Origin: Eubacteriaceae bacterium
Lineage (GTDB): Bacteria; Bacillota; Clostridia; Eubacteriales; Anaerofustaceae
Length of the DNA: 37,655 bases
Assembly: GCA_012727485.1 (NCBI GenBank)
Contig: JAAYHF010000123.1
Coordinates: forward strand, 1 to 37,655
Direction: 5' to 3'
Within the stretch, counting starts at the first letter, position 1; every line of letters begins with the position of its first letter. Positions 29,069 to 37,655 of the stretch are shown in pieces. A model generated the notes under the pieces. The model was not told the DNA's origin and searched no databases. It was given only the letters and a program-made list of their open reading frames with translations. The position numbers and the translations under genes were made by a program.

Positions 29069-30544
29069 ATGGACATTGACAAATTAAAGGAAACGCTCGG
29101 TGAATGCACGAAACAGTGGGACGCCACGGGGATATTCGCCTACAACATCTCAGAGACAACCGCCCTTATGGCCGCTTACGGTTACGCCGACAGGGGCGCG
29201 GGACGCCCTCTCGCCCTAAAGGACACCTTCCTTTTACCCCTGCGCTCCAAACTATTTACCGCAGTGAGCATCTTACAGCTTGCCGAAGGGGGTAAGCTGA
29301 AGCTGACCGATAAAATCGACAAATATCTGCCCGAGTGTATACATTCGGATAAGATAACAATAGATAATCTTTTGATGAGGGAAAGCGGTCTGCCCGATTA
29401 TTTCTATGAAAAGCTCATAATCGACCTTAATTCCGATGAAACCTACGCCGAACTTCCCCGGGAGGAGAAGGTTAAAAGGGAGGCGAAGTTGGAGGGGGGC
29501 AAGATTTCCTTAGGGGAAGTGATTGAAATGGTAAACGGTATGGAAATGAAGTTTGCTCCCGGGCAAAGGCACAACAGTTCCAGCACCACAGAGCTTGTTT
29601 TCCTCAAGGGAATAATCGAGGCGGTCAGCGGAATGTCCTTTTTCGATTATCTGAAAACGAATTTTTTCGAACCCCTCAAAATTACCGGCGCAACCCCCGG
29701 GATAAGGGCGACAACCCTGCCCGTGCTTTGCCCCGCGGACGACAAACTCGTTTTAACCGACAACGAGGGGGCGGATTATGAATGTGTAAGCGTGACAATC
29801 GACGATGTGCTTTTAATCGCAAAGGCCCTCCAAAGCAGGGACGATCGCTTGCTGAGCCGCAGAATGTGGGATAAAACCCTTGTTTTTAAGCATAATAAAA
29901 AGGGCTACCTCGGCTCAATCGAAAACGGCACCCCCACCGCCCCCATGAGCCTGAGCGGTTATTCCCTTAATATCTGCTACGAACCCGAAGGAGATTTCTC
30001 CTATGTTATATTATCCAACGAAAAGCCCATATATAAGGTTATAAACAACAGATGGAGCTGTTACACCACCTCCCTCATCGACTTCATCAATTCCCAAAAT
30101 ACTTATCCGAAAAACACCCGCCTTGTGCCGGTGAACGAGAACAATGTTTGGGATGCGATGGATTTGCAGGTAAGCGATGAGCAGATGTATTTTGTGGACG
30201 ATGCGAGAAGCTCCATAGCCATGTGCATGAGCAACCCCCGGGAATTAAAACCCTTGGTTTTGATGGAGGGCGAAAGGAGCGTGGGGTTGGCTGTGTTGAA
30301 GGTGAACGCCAAAAAGGGTATATACTATATTGAAATAATCCAAATAGACAAGAATTACCAGAGCCGAGGTTACGGAAAGATATTAATGCGGGAGGTCGTG
30401 AAGTATCTCAAGGAGAAGGGCGCGGTCAAGCTCGAAATTGATGTGGCGCGGGATAATGAGGTGGCCCACAGGCTTTATCTTTCGACGGGATTTAAGGACA
30501 GCGCCATATACGGCGGAGTGATACACATGACATCGGTTTTATGA
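29069..30544 (+). CDS. Fusion: class-C beta-lactamase-like serine hydrolase domain plus C-terminal GNAT acetyltransferase
   Basis: N-terminal FTAVSILQLAEGGKLKLTDKIDKYLPE and ITIDNLLMRESGLPDY are beta-lactamase-like; C-terminal IEIIQIDKNYQSRGYGKILMREVVKYL is GNAT. The nucleophile position is not conserved. Confidence 0.85.
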   Translation: MDIDKLKETLGECTKQWDATGIFAYNISETTALMAAYGYADRGAGRPLALKDTFLLPLRSKLFTAVSILQLAEGGKLKLTDKIDKYLPECIHSDKITIDNLLMRESGLPDYFYEKLIIDLNSDETYAELPREEKVKREAKLEGGKISLGEVIEMVNGMEMKFAPGQRHNSSSTTELVFLKGIIEAVSGMSFFDYLKTNFFEPLKITGATPGIRATTLPVLCPADDKLVLTDNEGADYECVSVTIDDVLLIAKALQSRDDRLLSRRMWDKTLVFKHNKKGYLGSIENGTPTAPMSLSGYSLNICYEPEGDFSYVILSNEKPIYKVINNRWSCYTTSLIDFINSQNTYPKNTRLVPVNENNVWDAMDLQVSDEQMYFVDDARSSIAMCMSNPRELKPLVLMEGERSVGLAVLKVNAKKGIYYIEIIQIDKNYQSRGYGKILMREVVKYLKEKGAVKLEIDVARDNEVAHRLYLSTGFKDSAIYGGVIHMTSVL

Positions 30545-30566
30545 AACCGGAAAGGATAATGAGAAT

Positions 30567-31265
30567 ATGAAACCCATGATAGGCATAATCGGCAAGGCGG
30601 AAACGAAATACGACGAGGATTTATGGAACAGAATAACCCTTTGGGATGAATTCCGCTATATGATAGTCAAAAACGGGGGCATAGCCCTTATGTTGCTGCC
30701 GAGTCAAGAAACCCTGACATTCAACGACGACGATATAAGAGACGACACCGTTTTGACCGAGGAGCAAAAGGAGGATATGTTGGATCAAACCCTTATCTGC
30801 GACGGATTTATCCTTCAGGGAGGGCTTGCCAGCAGCAGTTACGAGATTGAATTCGCAAAGATGGCGATAGAGCAGGATAAGCCCCTTTTGGGGATTTGCG
30901 CGGGATTCAACAACATATTAAGGGCGCTGGGCTCCGATGTGGTTTTAGACAAAACGGGCAATCACAATCACTACGACATTTCCTACCGTCACCCCGTTAA
31001 AATCGAAAAGGGAACAATGCTTTATGAGCTTATCGGCTCCAAGGAATATTCGGTGAACAGTATTCACACCATGGTGGCGCAAAAAGATATGGTTTCTCCC
31101 TTTGCCGACATAAACGCCTATTCCGAGGACGGACTCGTGGAGGGTTTTGAGATGGACGACATGAATTTTGTTTTAGGTTTAAAATGGCACCCGGAACTGA
31201 TGAGGGAAGAAAAATTCACTCAAAGGCTTTTCGAGGTGTTTATGGATCAGTGTAGGGAGTTTTAG
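30567..31265 (+). CDS. Gamma-glutamyl-gamma-aminobutyrate hydrolase-like class-I glutamine amidotransferase (peptidase C26)
   Basis: DGFILQGGLASSSYE, LLGICAGFNNILRALG (Cys), VLGLKWHPEL (His). Confidence 0.87.
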   Translation: MKPMIGIIGKAETKYDEDLWNRITLWDEFRYMIVKNGGIALMLLPSQETLTFNDDDIRDDTVLTEEQKEDMLDQTLICDGFILQGGLASSSYEIEFAKMAIEQDKPLLGICAGFNNILRALGSDVVLDKTGNHNHYDISYRHPVKIEKGTMLYELIGSKEYSVNSIHTMVAQKDMVSPFADINAYSEDGLVEGFEMDDMNFVLGLKWHPELMREEKFTQRLFEVFMDQCREF

Positions 31266-31506
31266 CCGATAGAATTTCCCCGAAGGCGACGGGCTTTATC
31301 TAAAGCGCATAGACCTTGGAGGAAAAGAAGGATATTTGCAAAAAGAATTGTTGTTTATGGTCTGCATATACGCATAGACTTTTATATGTAGTCCGGACTT
31401 TCTTCGGATATAACGGCGAGTTTTCCCGTTGGATTTAAATGTGGCTTTTCCCTTATTTGCGGCGGTAAGGGGAGCGACGGCTTTTTTCGACGGCGTTACG
31501 CAAAGC

Positions 31507-31545
31507 AAAAGGGCTGTAAGCCGAAAGAACGGTTACAGCCCTTTT
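31507..31545 (-). terminator. Terminator downstream of GyrI-like gene
   Basis: AAAAGGGCTGTAAgCC-gaaagaac-GGTTACAGCCCTTTT, one-nt bulge; flanked by A/T runs. Confidence 0.7.
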
Positions 31546-31566
31546 AATTTATGGCAAAATGAAAAC

Positions 31567-32031
31567 TTACAGCCTTTTGATCGGGAAAAACATATAATCC
31601 TTGCCGTCCTTGGGGCAGGAATGGTCGTATATCGCCCCGCAGAGGAAAAGGGCGTTTTGCTCCATATAATCAAGCACCTTTTGAACCGTTTGAGGCCCCT
31701 CGCTTTGCACATAGATAAATTCATAGGCGGGGGATTCCCATTTAACCCAACCCTCGGGGGGAACTGCATCGAAGGCGACCTGCGCGCCCGCCAGATAAAG
31801 CCCCTTTGTAAAGCCCTCCTCCCAGGGAGCGTAGCTTCGGGAAAAATCGGTCATAAGTCCCCATATACCCACCGGAAGGCCCTGCTCGTCCCTTAAGACC
31901 AAATCGGCTATCTGCCCGAAATCGGCATTGGCTTCCTTCCAAAGGCGAGCCACAAAGCCCTCTCCCTCGTCGGTGGAGCCCTCCTTTCCTATCACATAAA
32001 ACCTATCCATGGTACATTTTTTAATTTCCAT
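31567..32031 (-). CDS. GyrI-like / AraC effector-binding-domain protein
   Basis: MEIKKCTMDRFYVIGKEGSTDEGEGFVARLWKEAN; SD AAGGAGG inside the upstream gene. The ORF-track start at 32064 is replaced by the ATG at 32031. Confidence 0.75.
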   Translation of the reverse strand: MEIKKCTMDRFYVIGKEGSTDEGEGFVARLWKEANADFGQIADLVLRDEQGLPVGIWGLMTDFSRSYAPWEEGFTKGLYLAGAQVAFDAVPPEGWVKWESPAYEFIYVQSEGPQTVQKVLDYMEQNALFLCGAIYDHSCPKDGKDYMFFPIKRL

Positions 32032-33172
32032 TTTCTTCCTCCTTTTTCTCAAAGACCTCCGCAACCTCTCTTAAAAGGGAGCGTATCTCGAGATGCTGAG
32101 GGCAGGCGTCCTCACATTGACCGCAGTCGATGCAATCCGAGGCCTTGCCCCCCGAGGCGGTGTTCACTTCGTAATAAAACTCGCTTCCCCATTCGTTGAA
32201 GCTCCTTTTACTGTTAAGGCAGGCGAATAAATCGGGTATCCTTATATTTTGGGGGCAACCCGAAGTGCAGTAGCGGCAGTTGGTGCAGGGTATGGCATCG
32301 GTCGCCTTAAGAATTTCGTTCACCTTTTCCAATGCTTCGTATTCGCGGGGGTTTAGGGGAACAAAATCCTTCATAAAGGAAGTGTTTTCCACAACCTGCT
32401 CGAGATTATTCATGCCGGAAAGCACCATCATTATCCCCTCAAAGGAAGCGGCAAAGCGGATAGCATAGGAAGCGGGGCTTGAGCCGCGCGAGGGCGAAAC
32501 CGAAAGCTCCTCATTCAGCTCGGAAATCACAGCCATGGCCCGCTCGGGAAGTCGGGATAAAATGCCGCCCTTGACCGGCTCCATAACCAGCACCGGTTTA
32601 TTATGCTTTCTTGCGGTTTCATACACTCCCCTGCTGTCTATGCCCGTATCCCGATAATCCGCATAATTGAATTGTATCTGCACCACCTCTATTTCGGGGT
32701 GAGCGGTTAAAATCTCATCTAAAAAATCGCTTTTATCATGATATGAAATGCCGATATGCTTTACCAAGCCCTTTTCCTTAAGGGGGCGAAGTATTTCCAA
32801 GGCGCCGCAGGAAAGGAACTTGGGATAGGTGAGCCTGCTCACGGAATGAAGGAAATAGTAATCGAAATAACCCGCCCCCGTCACTTTAAGCTGATTTTCA
32901 ATCAAAGGAAGTATATCCTCCCTTGTTTTGAAGTAATCCACGGTGAGCTTATCGGTTAAAACATACTTATCTCTTTCATATCTTTGGGCGACGCATTTAT
33001 TAAAAGCCGCTTCGCAGTTGCCCTCCATATAGCCCCGGGCGATATCGAAATAGGTGAAGCCCTGCGAAAGGAAATAATCCACCATTTCAAAGGCCTTTGG
33101 ATAATCTATATCCCCCTCGCCCCCGCCGGGCAGGGTGGGAAGGCGCATGAAACCGAAACCGAATTTTTTCAT
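32021..33172 (-). CDS. Aldo/keto reductase with C-terminal [4Fe-4S] ferredoxin-like domain
   Basis: MKKFGFGFMRLP, YFDIARGYMEG; CTNCRYCTSGCP and CIDCGQCEDACPQHLEI cysteine clusters. Confidence 0.94.
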   Translation of the reverse strand: MKKFGFGFMRLPTLPGGGEGDIDYPKAFEMVDYFLSQGFTYFDIARGYMEGNCEAAFNKCVAQRYERDKYVLTDKLTVDYFKTREDILPLIENQLKVTGAGYFDYYFLHSVSRLTYPKFLSCGALEILRPLKEKGLVKHIGISYHDKSDFLDEILTAHPEIEVVQIQFNYADYRDTGIDSRGVYETARKHNKPVLVMEPVKGGILSRLPERAMAVISELNEELSVSPSRGSSPASYAIRFAASFEGIMMVLSGMNNLEQVVENTSFMKDFVPLNPREYEALEKVNEILKATDAIPCTNCRYCTSGCPQNIRIPDLFACLNSKRSFNEWGSEFYYEVNTASGGKASDCIDCGQCEDACPQHLEIRSLLREVAEVFEKKEEENGN

Positions 33173-33195
33173 CTTTACTCCTTTAAATCTGCTTT

Positions 33196-34671
33196 CTATT
33201 CAACCAATTCCAAATTCTGACCGTTCGCATCCACCCTATAGAGCTTATCGTCCTCTTTGTTTATGTAAAAGACCCAGCCGTCTGCTATGGAGATGCTCTC
33301 CGCTTTGTGGGGGCTTATTTCCACAGCGGCGTTTTTATTCAGCGGCAGTTTGTAAATATGCTGTTTATTCACTCCGCTGTGGGCGATGATGCCATAATCG
33401 GAAACGGTTAGGTAATAAAAATAGTCGGAATAAAGCTCGGTGTCCTCAAAGGTGGTCATATTCATCGCACGGACGGAGGAAGCCTTTGAGGAGGGAGCGA
33501 GGGTATAGACGATATAGCCGTCGGATAAGGCGATGCTGTCCACACTCTGTTCGGAGAGTTTCACAGGCTCGCTTCCGTCCAAATTAACCCTCCACATACA
33601 GCCGCCGTCCGCCTGATTGCTGTAATATACTTTTCCTTCGGCGATGGCGAAGTGGTAAAGTTTATCTATCTCGTTGAGCATTTGCGGATTGGTTCCGTCA
33701 AGGTTCATGCTTGTCAGGTGGAGGGATTTTCTGCCGTCTTTAAAATAAAGCTTATTATCTATAATGCGTAAACCCTCCGTGTGTCCTTCGAAAAGCAATT
33801 CGGTTGCGCTCCCGTCGATTTTTGTGCGATGAATGGAGCTTGGCGAATTGAAATCGCTGTAATAAACCCAGCCGTCGTAAACGCTTATATTCTTAACGCC
33901 GCCTTCGGTCAGCTTGACTTTATTCTTTCCGTTCGCCTCCATTTTATATAAGCAGTGGTTGTCATTGGAGGAATAATAGATCATTCCTTCATAAGAGGCG
34001 GCTATTCCGCCGTTGGAAAGATTGCATTGCAAATTGCCTGTGGTGTAGCTGTTTTCGGGATCTTCAATAAAAGCTCCTTCGTTGGAGGGCACCGCCACCG
34101 ATGAGGGCGTTTTTCCGCCCGCTTCACCTTTATTAATTAACTTGCCCGCCGCCCATGCCCCTCCGCCGACGATAAGGGCACCCGCCAAAATATAGGAGAG
34201 GATTTTAACGGCGCTTGCTTTTTTCCTTTTTATTTTAACGGGCTGTATTTTTTGGATATTGTCCGTATCCATATCCAAAACCGCAAGCACCCGCTTTGTG
34301 AGCTGTTCGATATGATCGCTGAGCTGTCCGTCAAAGGCGTCCAGCCAATGAATGGCATTCAAATAATACTCCATACTGCCCGTGGGGGGGATATTGTCAA
34401 TTTTGAAGGGGATAAGGGTGAGCTGGGAGGAAACGGCCTTTGCCACTTCCCTGATGACCTGTTTGGAAATATTCGAGGATTCCGAGAAAACAAGTACAAA
34501 GACCTTTCCCCGGGGAATGGCTTCAATTATCGCATTCGCCCATTCCTTGCCCGGCTCTATATCCCTCGGGGCGTACCAACAGCGAATGGAATTTCGCTCC
34601 AATCCGGAGCAAATTGCGTCCGCCACCTGCTTGTCCTTGTGCGAGTAACTTATGAATACATCGTGTGCCAT
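33196..34671 (-). CDS. TIR domain - transmembrane - extracellular YWTD/DUF5050-like beta-propeller protein
   Basis: ATG at 34671 with SD GGAGGG. TIR: MAHDVFISYSHKDKQVADAICSGLERNSIRCWYAPRDI; TM: SAVKILSYILAGALIVGGGAWAAG; about seven YY/WxYY...LDG-type repeats. Confidence 0.88.
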   Translation of the reverse strand: MAHDVFISYSHKDKQVADAICSGLERNSIRCWYAPRDIEPGKEWANAIIEAIPRGKVFVLVFSESSNISKQVIREVAKAVSSQLTLIPFKIDNIPPTGSMEYYLNAIHWLDAFDGQLSDHIEQLTKRVLAVLDMDTDNIQKIQPVKIKRKKASAVKILSYILAGALIVGGGAWAAGKLINKGEAGGKTPSSVAVPSNEGAFIEDPENSYTTGNLQCNLSNGGIAASYEGMIYYSSNDNHCLYKMEANGKNKVKLTEGGVKNISVYDGWVYYSDFNSPSSIHRTKIDGSATELLFEGHTEGLRIIDNKLYFKDGRKSLHLTSMNLDGTNPQMLNEIDKLYHFAIAEGKVYYSNQADGGCMWRVNLDGSEPVKLSEQSVDSIALSDGYIVYTLAPSSKASSVRAMNMTTFEDTELYSDYFYYLTVSDYGIIAHSGVNKQHIYKLPLNKNAAVEISPHKAESISIADGWVFYINKEDDKLYRVDANGQNLELVE

Positions 34672-35074
34672 TTTCCCTCCGATAATGAAATTTGATTTTA
34701 TTATTATGGTATGTATATCATTATACTCCCTGTTTATTTGAGTCCATAAGGGTTTATCGTAATTTTTAGAGCTTGTGCTTGGTTCGCAAAGGAGCGGAAC
34801 ACTTACTGTAAACGGCTCAAAAGAATGGAATAAGAGCATTTTTACAAGCAAGCGACCCATAGGTTATAAACACAAGCATAAAAGAACAAAGCACTTTCCA
34901 TGCAAGAACAGCCTACCCAAAATTCGCTTTACCGAGCGGGGGTTACCCGTCGTAAATTTTTTTTGATGATGGCGTATATATAACCGAAATCTGCGGGGTT
35001 GCCATATATAAATCAATAAATTACTCTTTATATGCAACCTGCTTCACCGCATTTCACATGCTTTACAAAGTTTT

Positions 35075-35103
35075 TTGCTTTTCCATAAATTTAATGCTAT
35101 AAT
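35075..35103 (+). promoter_or_regulatory. Putative extended -10 promoter of the esterase cassette
   Basis: TTGCTT-N17-TATAAT with TGC preceding TATAAT; TTG start codon at 35140. Confidence 0.7.
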
Positions 35104-35139
35104 AAATATTATAAAACCCAAAAGAGAGCAGGTGTACTA

Positions 35140-36030
35140 TTGCCCACAATCAACAGCGATCTGATGAGAGCGCAGATAAAGATATTTAAACCTCTCCTGA
35201 AAAGACTTGATATATCAGCCCAGAGGAAATTGCAGGACGCCCTGGGGAACCTGGGAGCCAAGGTCTTTTCGGACGACATCGTATATAAGGACGAACCTTT
35301 TTACAATTTCAAAGCAAGCTGGGCCATACCCATGCAGCGTTATCCGCAAAATGCCCTTTTGTACCTCCACGGCGGGGGCTACACCGCAGGCACACTGGAT
35401 TATGCGAAGGGTTTCGGCACAATCTTGGCAGATGCCACCGAAATATCCACCCTTTTCATAGGCTACAGACTCGCTCCCGAAAACCGCTTCCCCTGCGCCC
35501 TGGAGGACGCCTTCGAAGCTTATAAGAGGCTACTCACGAAATACGAGGGCAAAAACATCGCCCTGGTGGGAGAGTCTGCCGGAGGGGGGCTTTGCTATGC
35601 CCTTTGCCTTAAGATAAAAAGCGAATCCCTGCCCATGCCCGGCTGTGTTGCGACCATCTCCCCTTGGACGGATCTCACCTTAAATATGCCTTCCTTGGAA
35701 AAGAATAAGGATAAGGACCCCGTTTTATTTAAAGATGATTTGGAATTTTTCGCCCAATCTTACAGCGCGGAAAAAAGCGCCGACCCGCTGGCTTCCCCGA
35801 TTTTCGGTAATTTGAGCGATCTGCCGCCCTCGCTGATATATGTGGGATCGAGTGAAATCCTTTTGGACGATTCCCTGACCATGGCAAAGCGGCTCGAAGA
35901 ATACGGCTGTGAATGTGAATTGCATGAAGTGGAGGGAATGTGGCATGTATTTGTGCTTTACGGCACGCCGGAGGCAAAGCTTGCCCTAAAACGCATCACC
36001 TCCTTTATACACCGCCATATAGACAGATGA
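35140..36030 (+). CDS. Alpha/beta hydrolase (HSL-type esterase/lipase)
   Basis: TTG start. LYLHGGGYTAGTLD oxyanion motif, GESAGGGL nucleophile, HVF near the C-terminus. Confidence 0.9.
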   Translation: MPTINSDLMRAQIKIFKPLLKRLDISAQRKLQDALGNLGAKVFSDDIVYKDEPFYNFKASWAIPMQRYPQNALLYLHGGGYTAGTLDYAKGFGTILADATEISTLFIGYRLAPENRFPCALEDAFEAYKRLLTKYEGKNIALVGESAGGGLCYALCLKIKSESLPMPGCVATISPWTDLTLNMPSLEKNKDKDPVLFKDDLEFFAQSYSAEKSADPLASPIFGNLSDLPPSLIYVGSSEILLDDSLTMAKRLEEYGCECELHEVEGMWHVFVLYGTPEAKLALKRITSFIHRHIDR

Positions 36031-37337
36031 TGAACACCGCTGACCACGAAGGGCTTTCTGCGAATAGAATAAAATGGCTGAAGCTGGATAACGCGGCAAA
36101 GATTTATCCCGCCGCCGCTTCGAGAAATTGGCTCGCCATGTTCCGCCTTTCCGCCACATTGAATGAAAAGATTGATCCCCGTTGCCTCCAGGAGGCCCTG
36201 AATATCACCATAAAGCGCTTCCCCTCCTTTGCCCTGAGATTAAAGCGGGGATTGTTTTGGTATTATTTGGAACCCATCAAAACCATGCCCTTAATAGGGG
36301 AAGATGCGGGAAATCCCTGCATTAATATGCGTATGGAAAACCACAGGGGCTATATGTTCCGAGTGAGATATTACGAAAATCGCATTGCGGTTGAAATATT
36401 CCATGCCTTAACCGACGGCACGGGGGGGCTCAGTTTTCTTGAAACCCTCACCGCCCAATATTTAAGGGTGCGCCACGGCGTAAAAATACCCGCCGGGGGT
36501 TTGATTTTGGACGCAGACGAAGAACCCAAGCCCGAGGAATGGGAGGATTGCTTTGTGAAATATGCCCGCAACGCTTCCATAGGCAGGAGTCAGCCCGCCG
36601 CCTATCATATCAAGGGTACTCCCGAACCCAAGGACTTCGTCAATATCATCACCGCTTCCATTCCCGTTGATCAGATAAAAACGATCTCTAAAAAATATAA
36701 TGTATCAATAACCGAATTCATCGTGGCCAATCAACTTTTTGCGCTCCAACGAATGCAGAAAGAGGAAATAAGAGCTTCCCGCAGGGCAATGCTGTTGAAG
36801 GTGAGCGTTCCCGTAAACCTCAGGCAGTTTTACAATGCGAAGACCGTGAGGAATTTCTCAAGCTATGTTAATCCGGACATCGACCCCAAATACGGCGAAT
36901 TCACCTTTGAGGAAATATGCTCGAGGGTGAAGCATTTCATGGGATTGGAAGTGACCGAAAAGCGAATGAATGCGAGAATGAGCGCCAATGTCATGACCGA
37001 AAACAACGCCATAATCAGGGGCGCGCCTTTAATCATCAAAAACCCGGCGATGAAATTTTTCTATTATCTACAGGGCGACAGATGCAATTCCATGAATCTT
37101 TCCAATCTCGGAATAGCCTCACTGCCCGAGGAAATGGACAAATATGTGCAAAGAATCGATTTTATAATCGGCCCGCTTAGTTACAACCCCATCACCACCT
37201 CCTGCATATCCCACAAGGGAATACTTTATCTCACCTTCACGAGCAAGATAAAGGAGGCGACGATACAAAGATATATCCTGACGCAGATGGTAAAGATGGG
37301 CATTCATGTAAAAGTAGAAAGTAATCAAATGGAGTGA
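36027..37337 (+). CDS. Condensation/alcohol acetyltransferase-like (HxxxDG) acyltransferase
   Basis: FHALTDGTGG active-site motif; ATG at 36027 overlaps the esterase stop (ATGA). The ORF-track start at 35940 is inside the esterase. Confidence 0.82.
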   Translation: MMNTADHEGLSANRIKWLKLDNAAKIYPAAASRNWLAMFRLSATLNEKIDPRCLQEALNITIKRFPSFALRLKRGLFWYYLEPIKTMPLIGEDAGNPCINMRMENHRGYMFRVRYYENRIAVEIFHALTDGTGGLSFLETLTAQYLRVRHGVKIPAGGLILDADEEPKPEEWEDCFVKYARNASIGRSQPAAYHIKGTPEPKDFVNIITASIPVDQIKTISKKYNVSITEFIVANQLFALQRMQKEEIRASRRAMLLKVSVPVNLRQFYNAKTVRNFSSYVNPDIDPKYGEFTFEEICSRVKHFMGLEVTEKRMNARMSANVMTENNAIIRGAPLIIKNPAMKFFYYLQGDRCNSMNLSNLGIASLPEEMDKYVQRIDFIIGPLSYNPITTSCISHKGILYLTFTSKIKEATIQRYILTQMVKMGIHVKVESNQME

Positions 37338-37341
37338 AAAT

Positions 37342-37655
37342 ATGGCTTATTGCGTAAAATGCGGAGTTGAACTTGCGGGCGGAGAGCCCAAATGCCCTCT
37401 TTGCCAAACAAAGGTGATGCTCGCCGAGGAAGAAAGCGGAGCCGCAGTGCGCCCTTATCCGAAAAGGCTGGATAAAATAGAACAGAAGATCGACAGGAAA
37501 TACGGCGCGGTCTGCGCCTCCATGATACTCGCCATACCCATCGGGGTATCCCTCATAACGGATTTCTCCTTAAGCGGGCGCATAAGCTGGTCCGCCTATG
37601 TTATCGGGGCGGGGCTGTGCCTTTTCTTCTGGATACTTCTGCCCATGTTTTACAC
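37342..37655 (+). CDS. Zinc-ribbon membrane protein (DUF6320-like), 3'-truncated at window edge
   Basis: MAYCVKCGVELAGGEPKCPLCQTKV zinc ribbon followed by TM helices; open to the window end. Confidence 0.8.
   Translation, partial: MAYCVKCGVELAGGEPKCPLCQTKVMLAEEESGAAVRPYPKRLDKIEQKIDRKYGAVCASMILAIPIGVSLITDFSLSGRISWSAYVIGAGLCLFFWILLPMFY

Noticed and set aside
31296-31508. Small minus-strand ORF and partial repeats GCATAGAC near 31300-31380
   Set aside because: The 8-bp repeat is too short and the ORF has no supporting features.
34672-34860. N-terminal extension of the TIR ORF in the track
   Set aside because: The TIR domain begins at MAHDVFISYS with a good SD; the extension has no homology and covers the intergenic region.
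34672-35139. Possible phage or defence island around the TIR gene
   Set aside because: Neighbours are metabolic genes; no nuclease, integrase or other defence families nearby.
1-37655. CRISPR array, transposon or prophage
   Set aside because: No regularly spaced repeats, transposase, integrase, or phage structural genes seen on either strand.

Overview
This 37.7 kb window looks like a low-to-moderate GC Firmicutes (Clostridia-like) chromosome segment; the taxonomy is inferred from gene content and order. No rRNA, CRISPR array, transposase, integrase or phage genes were seen. Contents from left to right: a 5'-truncated SDR oxidoreductase; a SpoIIQ/LytM-like M23 peptidase; a housekeeping block hslV-hslU-rpsB-tsf-pyrH-frr; a YpsA-like SLOG protein; an AlaX-type alanyl-tRNA editing protein; a complete oligopeptide ABC transporter (oppA-B-C-D-F order on the minus strand); a DDAH-like amidinotransferase-fold enzyme; tRNA-Arg(CCG); a PepSY lipoprotein; a two-gene NHEJ operon (ku plus ligase-only ligD); a REC-GGDEF(degenerate)-EAL-PAS protein; a UroD-like methyltransferase; DegV; an MFS transporter; GNAT; a RibD-C-domain reductase; DUF3899; a serine-hydrolase-like/GNAT fusion; a class-I glutamine amidotransferase (C26); a GyrI-like protein; an aldo-keto reductase with a ferredoxin-like tail; a TIR-TM-beta-propeller protein; and an esterase / HxxxDG acyltransferase / zinc-ribbon membrane protein cassette running off the right edge. 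The main items for follow-up are: two abutting perfect 19-bp hairpins with identical TTT loops, the first containing the degV stop codon; the TIR-TM-YWTD-like receptor architecture; the esterase-acyltransferase-zinc-ribbon cassette; a serine-hydrolase/GNAT fusion that appears to have lost its nucleophile; a possible pseudoknotted rpsB leader; a probable leaderless pyrH; and a CIRCE-like half-site on the hslVU promoter. All family calls come from motif recognition by eye. No database search was run.
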